Source of the DNA: Streptomyces abyssalis
GTDB taxonomy: Bacteria; Actinomycetota; Actinomycetes; Streptomycetales; Streptomycetaceae
NCBI RefSeq assembly: GCF_001751365.1
Contig: NZ_LJGT01000039.1
Coordinates: forward strand, 80,145 to 144,144
DNA length: 64,000 nucleotides
Direction of reading: 5' to 3'
Shown here: positions 45,262-53,868 of the stretch, piece after piece
Numbering within the stretch: position 1 is the first letter of the stretch
How the letters are laid out: every line of letters starts with the position of its first letter
Notes under the pieces: generated by a model
Told to the model about the DNA's origin: nothing
Databases searched by the model: none
Seen by the model: only the letters and a program-made list of their open reading frames with translations
Program-made: the position numbers and the translations under genes

Positions 45262-47841
45262 TCACTCCGTCGCGATCGCGTTCAGCACATTCATCCGTCC
45301 CGCACGGAACGCCGGCACCAGCGCCGCCACCAGACCCACCAGCGCCGAGCCCGCGAAGACCGCGCCGATCGTCGGCCACGGGATCTGCAGCACGTTCAGC
45401 CCCTCCAGCGCAAGCAGCTGCTGCGCCGCCGCGCCCCAGCACATCCCCAGACCCAGCCCGAGCATGGCGCCGAAGAGCGCGATCACGACCGACTCCAGCC
45501 GGATCATGCGCCGCAGTTGCCGCCGTGCCAGGCCGATGGCCCGCATCAGACCGATCTCGCGGGTGCGTTCGACGACGGAGAGCGCGAGGGTGTTCACCAC
45601 TCCGAGGACCGCGACGATGATCGCCAGCGCCAGCAGCCCGTAGACCATGTTGAGCATCCGCCCGACCTGGTCCTGCAGGGTCTCCTTGAAGTCGGCCTGG
45701 TCACGCACCTGGTACTGCGGATACGGCTTCAGCTCCTTCTTGAGCGCCGCGTACGCCGCGTCCTCCTTGCCGTCCTTCGCCGACCCGAACATCATCGCGC
45801 TGGACGGCACCCGGTCCTCGGGGAGATGACGGCGCGCGGTGGCGATGTCCGTGTACATCGCTCCCCTGTCGACGCTGGTCTCCTCCTTGGTGACCGCGGC
45901 CACCGTGAGCTCCGCCGTACGGCCGCCCGCGAAGGCGACCTTCAGCTTGTCGCCCGTCCTGACGCCGTGCTTCTCGGCGTAGGCAGAGCCCACCGACATC
46001 GAGTCGCGGTCGTACGCGGCCGCCAGGTCACCGGACTTCACCTCGCGGCGCAGGTCCTTCATGTACGAGGGGTCGGTCGCGGAGAGCTGCTCGGAGCCCG
46101 ACTTGCCGTCGGGCGTCGTGATCCGGGCGGCGACCATCTTGTAGGACGTCACCGTCTCCAGGGACTTCGCCGCCCTGAGCTTCCTCTCCACGGCGGGAGT
46201 GATCGGCTGGCCGTTGCCGGACTGGACGATGAAGTCCGCACCGACCGAGCGGTCCAGCTCCTTGGTCGCCGAGGCGACCATCGACGACCCGACGACCGAC
46301 AGCGACGCGACCAGCGCGAGCCCGATCATCAGCGCCGCGGCGGTGGCGCCCGTACGGCGGGGGTTGCGCAGCGCGTTCCGTTCGGCGAGACGCCCCACCC
46401 GGCCGCCGAACGGCCGCAGCGTCACCACCGACAGCACCCGCACGAGCCCGCCGGCGAGCACCGGCCCGACGACGATGAGGCCGAGCATCGTGAGGACGAC
46501 GCCCGCCCCCAGGTACAGCGACCCCTGGGCCGCCTTCTCCGCCTGTGTGGCGGCGTAGAGGGCCGCTCCGCCGCCGGCGGTGAGCAGAGCGCCGAGGACG
46601 GCACGTACCGCACCTGCCTTGACGTCCGCGGGGGTGCCCGCGTCCCGTAGCGCCGCCATCGGGGAGACCCGGCCTGCACGCCGCGCCGGCAGATACGCCG
46701 CGAACAGCGTGACGAGGATGCCCAGCGCGAGCCCGATGGCGGGCGTCGTCCACACCACCGTCAGTTCGGACGTGCTCAGGTTCATGCCCAGCAGGCCCAT
46801 GAGCTCCATCAGCCCGACAGCCAGCCCGACGCCCGCGCCGACACCCAGCAGGGACCCGATCACGCCCAGCAGCAACGCCTCCGTCAGCACCGACCTGTTG
46901 ACCTGACCGCGGCTCGATCCGACGGCCCGCATCAGGCCGATCTCGCGGGTGCGCTGGGCGACCAGCATCGAGAACGTGTTGACGATGAGGAAGACACCCA
47001 CCAGCAGGGCGATGCCCGCGAAGCCGAGCAGGGCGTACTTCATCACGTCGAGGAGGGCGCCCATCTGCTCCCGGCTGGAGTCCGCGGCCTCCTTCTTCGT
47101 CTGGTACGTGTACTCGCCGGCGCCCAGCGACGCCGTCACGTTCTTCTTCAGCAGCGCGTGTGTGACGCCCTTTTCGGCGGTGACCGCGATGCCCGTGTAC
47201 GAGCCGGTGCGGCCGAGCAGCACCCGCTGGGCGGTGGCCGTGTCGAAGTAGACGATCGCCGCTCCGGGGTTGGTGACCTGGAACGTCGCGATCCCGGAGA
47301 CGCGCGCGGTGAAGTCGCCGGTGGTGGCGATCGTCCGCAGCTCGTCGCCGAGCTTCAGGTCCCGCTTCTTCGCCGTGTCGGCGTCGACCATCACCTCGGA
47401 CGCACCGCGCGGCGCGTGCCCCGAGGTGATCTTCATCGTGTCGCTGTCGCCCGCCGTCCAGTTGGCGGCGATGGTGGGGGCTCCGGTGGTGGAGCCGATG
47501 TTCTTGTCGTCGCCGTCGACGACGGTGACCTGCTCGCTGGAGACCATGCCTTCCGCCGACCGGGCCCCGTCGGCCTCGCGGGCCTCGGAGAGAGCGGAGG
47601 CAGGCACCGTGCGGGGCTTGCCGGAACGCCCGCCCGAGCCGTCACCGTCCGTCTTCTTCGGGCTGACGGTCACGTCGGCCGAAGTGGAGGCGAACAGCCG
47701 GTCGAAGGTGGTGTTCATGGTGTCGGTGAAGACGAGCGTGCCGCACACGAACGCCACCGACAGCACTACGGCGACGGCACTGAGCGCCATCCGCCCCTTG
47801 TGCGCGAAGAAGTTGCGCAGCGATGCCTTGAACACGGTCAC
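45262..47841 (-). CDS. FtsX-like ABC transporter permease (second pair)
   Basis: An 859-residue double-FtsX permease, paralogous to the one at 15913-18468: one N-terminal helix (about 15-40), MacB-like extracytoplasmic domain, first FtsX block (about 260-400, LLVGVFLIVNTFSMLVAQRT and GLMRAVGSSRGQVNRSVL), central helices, a second external domain and a final FtsX block (about 735-855, AIIVAVLGVVNTLALSVVER, GLMRAIGLARRQLRRM). GTG 47841 overlaps the stop of the upstream ATPase (GTGA), so the two are translationally coupled. Likely an exporter or envelope-stress system; substrate unknown. Confidence 0.93.
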   Translation of the reverse strand: MTVFKASLRNFFAHKGRMALSAVAVVLSVAFVCGTLVFTDTMNTTFDRLFASTSADVTVSPKKTDGDGSGGRSGKPRTVPASALSEAREADGARSAEGMVSSEQVTVVDGDDKNIGSTTGAPTIAANWTAGDSDTMKITSGHAPRGASEVMVDADTAKKRDLKLGDELRTIATTGDFTARVSGIATFQVTNPGAAIVYFDTATAQRVLLGRTGSYTGIAVTAEKGVTHALLKKNVTASLGAGEYTYQTKKEAADSSREQMGALLDVMKYALLGFAGIALLVGVFLIVNTFSMLVAQRTREIGLMRAVGSSRGQVNRSVLTEALLLGVIGSLLGVGAGVGLAVGLMELMGLLGMNLSTSELTVVWTTPAIGLALGILVTLFAAYLPARRAGRVSPMAALRDAGTPADVKAGAVRAVLGALLTAGGGAALYAATQAEKAAQGSLYLGAGVVLTMLGLIVVGPVLAGGLVRVLSVVTLRPFGGRVGRLAERNALRNPRRTGATAAALMIGLALVASLSVVGSSMVASATKELDRSVGADFIVQSGNGQPITPAVERKLRAAKSLETVTSYKMVAARITTPDGKSGSEQLSATDPSYMKDLRREVKSGDLAAAYDRDSMSVGSAYAEKHGVRTGDKLKVAFAGGRTAELTVAAVTKEETSVDRGAMYTDIATARRHLPEDRVPSSAMMFGSAKDGKEDAAYAALKKELKPYPQYQVRDQADFKETLQDQVGRMLNMVYGLLALAIIVAVLGVVNTLALSVVERTREIGLMRAIGLARRQLRRMIRLESVVIALFGAMLGLGLGMCWGAAAQQLLALEGLNVLQIPWPTIGAVFAGSALVGLVAALVPAFRAGRMNVLNAIATE

Positions 47842-48800
47842 GGCCGGCCTCCGTTGGCGCCGAACGCGTCGAATCCGTCGTCGAGGCTGCCGAACGCGGC
47901 CAGTCCGTCCGGACCGCGGCCGGCGCCGCCCGAAACGGCCTCCACACCCGTGACGCCCCTGCCGTCCTGTCCGCCGGGTGCCGGGCCCGCCGATCCGGCG
48001 GGGGGTGTCACCGTGCCGGGGTCCGTGCTCTCCGCGAGGCGCAGCATCTTGTCCAGTACGGCCTCGGCGGTCGGCCGGTACATCTCGTCGACGATGCGTC
48101 CGTCCGCGAGATAGAGCACACGGTCCGCGTACGCGGCCGCCACCGGGTCGTGTGTGACCATCACGATGGTCTGCCGCAGTTCGTCGACGGACCGGCGCAG
48201 GAAGCCCAGCATCTCGGCGCCCGCGCGGGAGTCGAGGTTGCCGGTCGGCTCGTCCCCGAAGATGATCTCGGGACGGGCCGCGAGTGCTCGCGCGACGGCC
48301 ACCCGCTGCTGCTGACCGCCGGAGAGCTGGCTCGGCCGGTGCCGCAGGCGCTCATGGAGGCCGACGGTGGAGATGACCGTCTCCAGCCACTCCTTGTCGG
48401 GCTTCCGGCCGGCGATGTCCATGGGGAGCGTGATGTTCTCCAGGGCGTCGAGCGTCGGCAGCAGGTTGTACGCCTGGAAGATGAAGCCGATCCGGTCGCG
48501 CCGCAGCCGCGTCAGCTTCTTGTCCTTCAGACCGGTGATCTCCTGCTCGCCGACGAAGATCCGCCCTTCGGTGACCGAATCCAGACCGGCCAGGCAGTGC
48601 ATCAGCGTCGACTTGCCCGAGCCCGAAGGGCCCATGATCGCGGTGAACTCGCCGCTCGCGATGTCCACATCGACATGGTCGAGCGCGACGACCCGCGTCT
48701 CGCCCGACCCGTACGCCTTGACCAGTTGACGGGCGGAGGCCGCGACGGCCGGACGCGCCCCGCTGCCCCCACTCCAGGGATCCGCTACAGCCGTCGTCAT
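47838..48800 (-). CDS. ABC transporter ATP-binding protein (second pair)
   Basis: A 320-residue MacB/LolD-type ATPase: Walker A GPSGSGKST, Q-loop FQAYNLLPTLDALEN, LSGGQQQRVAVARAL, Walker B IIFGDEPTGNLDSR and H-loop MVTHDP. Residues 20-255 are very close to the ATPase at 15004, but this one carries an extra Gly/Ala/Pro-rich C-terminal tail of about 60 residues that I do not recognise. ATG 48800 has GGGGAGAGG upstream. Its stop overlaps the permease start. Confidence 0.95.
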   Translation of the reverse strand: MTTAVADPWSGGSGARPAVAASARQLVKAYGSGETRVVALDHVDVDIASGEFTAIMGPSGSGKSTLMHCLAGLDSVTEGRIFVGEQEITGLKDKKLTRLRRDRIGFIFQAYNLLPTLDALENITLPMDIAGRKPDKEWLETVISTVGLHERLRHRPSQLSGGQQQRVAVARALAARPEIIFGDEPTGNLDSRAGAEMLGFLRRSVDELRQTIVMVTHDPVAAAYADRVLYLADGRIVDEMYRPTAEAVLDKMLRLAESTDPGTVTPPAGSAGPAPGGQDGRGVTGVEAVSGGAGRGPDGLAAFGSLDDGFDAFGANGGRP

Positions 48801-49442
48801 GGTGTGTGTTCCTCTCCCCGTTCGGTGTTCCGGTGGTTCCGGTGGTTCCGGCGTTGCCTGTCGTTCCGGCGGTCCGGCGGCTCCGCGCCGTGCGCCTGCG
48901 CGGTACGGCCCGGTGCCGCCGCGCCGCGGGCAGTGCGTCCGCAAGTGCGTGAGCTGTGAATTCGTGAGCCGTGGTGCAGTGAAGCCGTGAGCAGTGAGCC
49001 GTGAAGCAGTGGGTGAGCTTCGTCTGAAGTCTCCAGCCGCGCGGGTGCGCGCCGCGATGGTGCCCGTACCTCTTCGGATGCGGGGGCTGGCCCCACCCCC
49101 CGGCCGGGCCGCCCGGGAGCCGTCCGCGCATCCGGGCCGGCTCCGTGACAGGAGCGTATGCGGCGGCAGCGGCGCCCTCGTCCCTCTCCAGGACGATTCC
49201 GCGCGGCCGCCGACCGACGGAACACCCCTAGGGGACGGACCGCACGCACAGGGAGGCCTTGCCGCACCTGGGCCACGCCCGTACGGGACCCGGCGGCGCC
49301 GGAACGAGCACGGCTGCCATGACCATCAGTGACGATGTTGGAAATGTGAAAGGTTTCCCCGAGTCCCTTCCAACCACCTGACACTCGCCAGTAACGTGCG
49401 CTCAACCTCGGGCGTTCGGCCCCGTACGGAGGGGAGGCGCGC
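48801..49442. other. Gene-free divergent region with simple repeats
   Basis: No gene is seen in these 640 bases. Near 48828-48851 there are 2.6 copies of TTCCGGTGG. At 48949-49017 there is a cluster of GTGAGC/GTGAA words, including GTGAGCCGTG at 48964 and 48994. The region should contain the leftward ABC promoter and the rightward DUF485 promoter; a lower-GC stretch at 49317-49350 is the likeliest place for the latter. Confidence 0.5.
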
Positions 49443-49892
49443 ATGGCGTTCAGCAACGGCGAACAACGTGGGTACTTCGACGACTACGGAACGTACCGGC
49501 CCGAGCCCGCCTTTCCGCCCCGCCCGCACCACCCGCCACGCCCCTCCCACAGCCCGCCGCCGACGCGCCCGCCCAGCGTCCCCGCACACGCCGACACCGA
49601 ACTGCGCCGACTGCGCACCGCCTACCGCTGGCTGCGCCGCAGCATGACGCTGATCGTGCTCGGCTACTTCACCGTGTTCCTGTGCATGGCGGCCTACCTC
49701 CCCGACCTCATGTCGCAGTCCGTGTTCGGCTCCGTCAACCTCGGGGTCTTCCTCGGGCTGCTGCTGATCCCCATCACCCTGCTGACGATCATCACGTACG
49801 AGCTCTCCGCCCGCGCCACCGTCGACCCCGTCTCCCACCGGGTGCGCATAGCCGACGAGGAAGCGCGAGAGAGCGAGGAGGAACGCAGGTGA
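49443..49892 (+). CDS. DUF485 membrane protein
   Basis: A 149-residue protein. The first 50 residues are Pro/His-rich and disordered; then comes the DUF485 domain: ELRRLRTAYRWLRRSMTLIV leading into two transmembrane helices (about 68-90 and 100-120), ending in a charged tail. DUF485 proteins accompany solute:sodium symporters (as YjcH with ActP) and are thought to be accessory subunits. ATG 49443 has GGAGG upstream. Its TGA overlaps the GTG of the symporter gene, so translation is coupled. Confidence 0.9.
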   Translation: MAFSNGEQRGYFDDYGTYRPEPAFPPRPHHPPRPSHSPPPTRPPSVPAHADTELRRLRTAYRWLRRSMTLIVLGYFTVFLCMAAYLPDLMSQSVFGSVNLGVFLGLLLIPITLLTIITYELSARATVDPVSHRVRIADEEARESEEERR

Positions 49893-51505
49893 ACCCGAGC
49901 TCCGTGGACGCCGGTTCGCAGTCCCTGTCCTTCGCCATCTTCGCCGCCCTGGTCAGCATCACGCTGCTGCTGTGCATCATGACCAGCGCCGAACGCGACG
50001 ACCTCGACGAGTTCTACACCGGCTTCCGCACCCTCGCTCCGCTGCGCAACGGCCTCGCCATCGCCGGCGACTACATCTCCGCCGCCACCGTCCTGTCCAC
50101 CATCGGCATCATCGCCCTCACCGGCTTCGACGGGCTCCTCCTCGCCCTCAGCACCGCCCTTTCCCTGCTGCTGCTGATGGTTCTGCTCGCCGAACCGCTG
50201 CGCAACGCCGGCCGGTTCACCATGGGTGACGCCCTCACCCACCGCGCCCCCAGCCGCCTGGTCCGTCTCGCGGCGACCGCGGTCACGCTCGCCGCGCTGC
50301 TGCCCCTGATGGTCTTCCAGCTCTCCGGCGCCGGCCATCTCGTCACCCTCGTGCTGGGCTTCGAGGGCTCCTCCGTCCGTACGGCCACCATCGTCGCCCT
50401 CGGCGGCCTCATGATCGGCTATGCCGCGATCGGCGGGATGAAGGGCACGGCGCTCATCCACATCATCAAGCTCGTGGTGCTCTTCGGCGCCTCGCTGATG
50501 CTCGCCCTCCTCGTCATGGACAAGGTCGGCTGGAACCCCTCGCGGCTCGTCACCCTCGCCGACATCGGCAGCGGACAGGGCGCCGCCTACGCACGCTCCG
50601 GGCTGCTGATCCAGCCGACGTCCATCGGCAAGGTCGACCTGGTCGCCAGCTCGCTCACCGTCGTCTTCGGCGCCGCATGCCTGCCGCACGTCACGATGCG
50701 CATGTTCACCGCGAGGAACGCGCCCGACATCCGCCGCGCGATGTCCTACGCCGTCATGATCATGGCGGTGTTCGTGCTCCTCATCGCCGTCATCGGAGCC
50801 GGAGCGACCGCGCTCCTCGGCCGTGAGGTCCTCGCCGCGGGCGACCCCGAGGGCAGCACCGCGATCCTCCAGCTGGCCCGCGCGATCGTCGCCGACTCCG
50901 CCGCCCTGTCGACGTTCGTCTTCACCACCGTCTCCACGGCCGTCTTCCTGACGCTGCTCTCGTCCGTCGCCGGAATGATCCTCGCCTGCGGCAACTCCCT
51001 CGCCCACGACCTGTACGCACACGTGATGACCCGCACCGGCGAGCCCTCTCCGCGGCGGGAACAGATCGTCGCGCGCCTCGCCGCGTTCGCCGTCGGAGCC
51101 CCCGCGATCGCGCTGGCCGTACTCGTCCAGGACAAGGCGCTACGCGCGCTGATAATCCTGTCCTTCAGCATCGCCGCGTCCGCCATCGCGCCGGCGCTCG
51201 TCTACAGCCTCTTCTGGCGGCGCTTCACCCGGCTCGGCCTGCTGGGCACGCTCATCGGCGGCACGGCCGCGGCGATCGTGGTCACGGCCTACTCCACGAC
51301 GATCTCCGGCACGCCCCAGTCGCTCTTCCCCGACAAGGACTTCGACATCTTCCCGCTCACCACCAGCGGCATGATCAGCATCCCCGTCGGCTTCCTGCTC
51401 GGCTGGGCTGGCACCTTCCTCAGCAGCCGCCGCAAACAGGACCAGGGACGTACGGAGTACAGGGCGGCGGAACCGCGGCTGCTCGCCGGAGCCAGGCGCC
51501 GCTGA
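49889..51505 (+). CDS. Solute:sodium symporter (acetate/monocarboxylate type)
   Basis: A 538-residue membrane protein with about 13 hydrophobic helices of the SSS family. Motifs are EFYTGFRTLAPLRNGLAIAG, DYISAATVLSTIGIIALTGF (sodium-site helix 1), and FGAACLPHVTMRMFTARN, the pattern of ActP/MctC-like carriers for acetate, propionate or pyruvate. Pairing with DUF485 supports that assignment. GTG 49889 overlaps the preceding stop (GTGA). A hairpin terminator follows at 51607. Exact substrate and coupling ion are not readable. Confidence 0.92.
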   Translation: MNPSSVDAGSQSLSFAIFAALVSITLLLCIMTSAERDDLDEFYTGFRTLAPLRNGLAIAGDYISAATVLSTIGIIALTGFDGLLLALSTALSLLLLMVLLAEPLRNAGRFTMGDALTHRAPSRLVRLAATAVTLAALLPLMVFQLSGAGHLVTLVLGFEGSSVRTATIVALGGLMIGYAAIGGMKGTALIHIIKLVVLFGASLMLALLVMDKVGWNPSRLVTLADIGSGQGAAYARSGLLIQPTSIGKVDLVASSLTVVFGAACLPHVTMRMFTARNAPDIRRAMSYAVMIMAVFVLLIAVIGAGATALLGREVLAAGDPEGSTAILQLARAIVADSAALSTFVFTTVSTAVFLTLLSSVAGMILACGNSLAHDLYAHVMTRTGEPSPRREQIVARLAAFAVGAPAIALAVLVQDKALRALIILSFSIAASAIAPALVYSLFWRRFTRLGLLGTLIGGTAAAIVVTAYSTTISGTPQSLFPDKDFDIFPLTTSGMISIPVGFLLGWAGTFLSSRRKQDQGRTEYRAAEPRLLAGARRR

Positions 51506-51606
51506 CGCGCCGGCTGCCCGGTCCCGGCCTCCCGGCGGGGCCGGCGTCCCGGCGTCGCGGCGTCGCGGCGTCCCGGCACATCGCGTCACGGTGCCGGAAA
51601 ACGACC

Positions 51607-51633
51607 GAAGTCCCCGGCGGACGCGGGGACTTC
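51607..51633. terminator. Hairpin between convergent genes
   Basis: GAAGTCCCC (51607-51615) and GGGGACTTC (51625-51633) form a 9-bp stem with a 9-base loop, between the symporter and the convergent coiled-coil gene. Flanking sequence has short GGTACGGAC repeats. Confidence 0.7.
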
Positions 51634-51685
51634 AGGCGGACGGACCGGTACGGACGCAACGGTACGGACGGACCGGTACGGATGC

Positions 51686-52699
51686 TCAGCGGCCGCGGCC
51701 CCTGACCTGCCCTGGGACGGTGACGAATTCGGCAGCGCCGGAGGTCTCCCCGTCCGCTCCCTTCGCGCTCCCGGCGCTCTCCGTGCCGTCCGCCCCGTCC
51801 GCCCCGGTCCCGGGCACCTGTGCCTGCCGCCCCGACCGCCCCGTCAGCGCCGCCAGGGTGCTGCGCACCCGCGCCATGTGCCGCCTCATCTCGGCCGCGT
51901 GCTCGGCGTGTTCGCCCAGCACCCGCTCGGTCTCCCGCTCGACGGCCTCCGCCCGCACCCGTGCCCCGGCGCGCAGCTTCCCGCCCCGCGCCTGCGCCTC
52001 CTCCTGCCAGCGCCGCGCGTCCTCCTCGGCCCCGGCACGCTCCTGCCGGGCCGCCTCCAGCAACTCCTCGCCTCGATCGGCCAGTTCACCGACGTACGCC
52101 TCGACGGCCCGTCTGCGCTCGGCGAGTTCACGCTCAGCTTCCTCCGACTCGGCCGCCTGCGCCCGCTCCTGCTCGGCCAGCGCCCCCGCGCAGTGCGCCT
52201 CCGTCTCCCGGAGCGCCTCGTCCGCCTCGGTACGCGTCTGCCGCGCGGCCTCCCGCGCGGCTGCCTGCACGGCCTCGGCCTCGCTGCGTGCCGCCTCGAT
52301 CCTGCGGGCAGCGGCGGCGGCCGCCTCCGCCCGCAGCAGCTCCGCTTCCTCCTCCGCGGCGGCACGGACGGCCTCGGCGTGCGCCTCGGCCTCCGCCCGG
52401 GTCCGTGCGACGTCGGCGCCGGTCGCCTCCCGTACGTCCGCGGCCTCGTCCTCGGCCAGCGCCAGCAGCCGCCGGGCACGGTCGCCCAGGCATTCGTACG
52501 TCTGCGGCGGCAGCGACTCCGCGATCCCCCGCAACCGCTCGGCCTCCGCGGTCAGTTCCGTCTCGAGCGCGGCCAGTTCGGCCATGCGCCCGCGGTCCTC
52601 CTCCTGCTGCCCGATCAGCACGGCCATCGCCCGGTCGACCTGCTCGGGCCGGTAGCCGCGGCCCCGTACAACAGCGAACGCATGCGGCGACGCACCCAT
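51686..52699 (-). CDS. Long coiled-coil protein (DivIVA/Scy-like)
   Basis: A 337-residue, Ala/Glu/Arg-dominated protein. The N-terminus FAVVRGRGYRPEQVDRAMAV is the short motif typical of DivIVA-like and so-called cellulose-binding proteins of streptomycetes (Scy/FilP neighbourhood). Residues about 35-285 are almost continuous coiled coil with long EAxxxxAEAE runs, followed by a disordered Gly/Ala tail. It is a likely cytoskeletal or polarity-related scaffold, by similarity only. ATG 52699 is followed directly by the motif. It appears monocistronic. Confidence 0.82.
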   Translation of the reverse strand: MGASPHAFAVVRGRGYRPEQVDRAMAVLIGQQEEDRGRMAELAALETELTAEAERLRGIAESLPPQTYECLGDRARRLLALAEDEAADVREATGADVARTRAEAEAHAEAVRAAAEEEAELLRAEAAAAAARRIEAARSEAEAVQAAAREAARQTRTEADEALRETEAHCAGALAEQERAQAAESEEAERELAERRRAVEAYVGELADRGEELLEAARQERAGAEEDARRWQEEAQARGGKLRAGARVRAEAVERETERVLGEHAEHAAEMRRHMARVRSTLAALTGRSGRQAQVPGTGADGADGTESAGSAKGADGETSGAAEFVTVPGQVRGRGR

Positions 52700-53035
52700 G
52701 TCGAGCCCCTTACCTCAGCAACACACTCAATGGCGGAGGAACATCCTTCTCGATGAGAGCGAAGCGGTCATAGCGCGACACTCCATCCGAGTGCGTCACG
52801 AAGGCCGCGTCCTGCCCCCTGGAGCGGGCCGCACGGGTTCGAAGTCGCCGGGGATCGTGCGCGGCACCAGCGGCGATGCACGCGCGACGGTGATCGCGCA
52901 GCCCGTCACCTCACGGGCGCCGCGGACCATCCGTGCGAGTGACGTACGGCGGGACCGGCTTCCGCCCCGCAGGGTGAACGGTGTGGACGTCGCACCCGGT
53001 CCGCCTGCCCGCCCTCCGGCGCCCCGCCGGCCGTC
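52700..53035. other. Gene-free stretch upstream of the coiled-coil gene
   Basis: Contains the presumed promoter of the coiled-coil gene (a lower-GC part at 52710-52790) and the 3' flank of the mycothiol-dependent enzyme gene. An open frame runs through on the plus strand, but its Arg/Pro-rich composition is not gene-like. Nothing else is supported. Confidence 0.4.
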
Positions 53036-53728
53036 TCAGCCGAGGAACAGCGGCACTCTCGCCGCCAGTTCGCCGAGTGCGGCCTTCTCCGCGCCGGTCG
53101 GCGCCCGGCGGCCGGTGCCGGCCAGAAGTGCGTCCTTGTCGGTGAACGACGCCGGGAACGGGGCACCGGCGATCTCTTCCAGCAGCGCGCGGGACCGGGA
53201 CAGACCCTCCGCGGGGGGATCCGCCGCGTCCGGGAGGTGAGCGATCAGGTCGAGGTGGTGCAGCGTCCATTCCAGGACGTACGCGCCGAGGTAGTCCCCC
53301 ACGGTGAGGACCATGTCCTGGGTGCCCACCCGGACGCCGGGGTCGGCCAGCCGCGCGGCACGTCCGGCGGCGGAACCGACGTCGTCCAAGTGGAACTTGA
53401 GCAGGCGCGGGTCCTCGTAGGCGGCGGCCAGCCGGACGGTCAGCGCGTCCAGCGGGTCATCGCCCGTCGGCGGCCGGTCCTCGACGCTCCAGTAGGCCGC
53501 CGCGTCGGCGGTCGCCTCCCCCGCGACGGGGGTGACGAGGGTGATCAGCACGTCCTGCGCGTCGATGACGAGGTGGCACACGAGGTCGCGTACGAGCCAG
53601 CCGGCGCAGCCGGACGGCCGCCCGAAGTCCTCGTCCGTGAGCTCGGCGACCGCGGCGAGCAGCGCCGTCCAGGAGCGTGAGAAGGCATCCACAGCGGCAA
53701 GGTAGTGCGGTGCCGGAACGGCGGCCAT
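53036..53728 (-). CDS. Maleylpyruvate isomerase-family mycothiol-dependent enzyme
   Basis: A 230-residue protein of the DinB-like MDMPI_N fold used by mycothiol-dependent maleylpyruvate isomerase and mycothiol transferases. The zinc-ligand histidines are seen in RDLVCHLVIDAQDVL near residue 52 and in VLEWTLHHLDLIAHL near residue 155, and the usual GCAGWLVRDL helix start is present. ATG 53728 fits. The reaction of this member is unknown. It marks the organism as a mycothiol producer. It lies 140 bases downstream of the SUKH-4 fusion gene on the same strand. Confidence 0.88.
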   Translation of the reverse strand: MAAVPAPHYLAAVDAFSRSWTALLAAVAELTDEDFGRPSGCAGWLVRDLVCHLVIDAQDVLITLVTPVAGEATADAAAYWSVEDRPPTGDDPLDALTVRLAAAYEDPRLLKFHLDDVGSAAGRAARLADPGVRVGTQDMVLTVGDYLGAYVLEWTLHHLDLIAHLPDAADPPAEGLSRSRALLEEIAGAPFPASFTDKDALLAGTGRRAPTGAEKAALGELAARVPLFLG

Positions 53729-53868
53729 CGCATTTCGGACGGGCGCGGCGCAGGGCGCGCGGCCGCGCCGCGAGGGCCGTGCGCCGCGTCAGCCGGGGCT
53801 CGACCAACCGCTGTCGCGGGCGGATTCGAGGTGGCGGAGCGGAAGCGGAGGGGCGCTGCCGACCCGGC

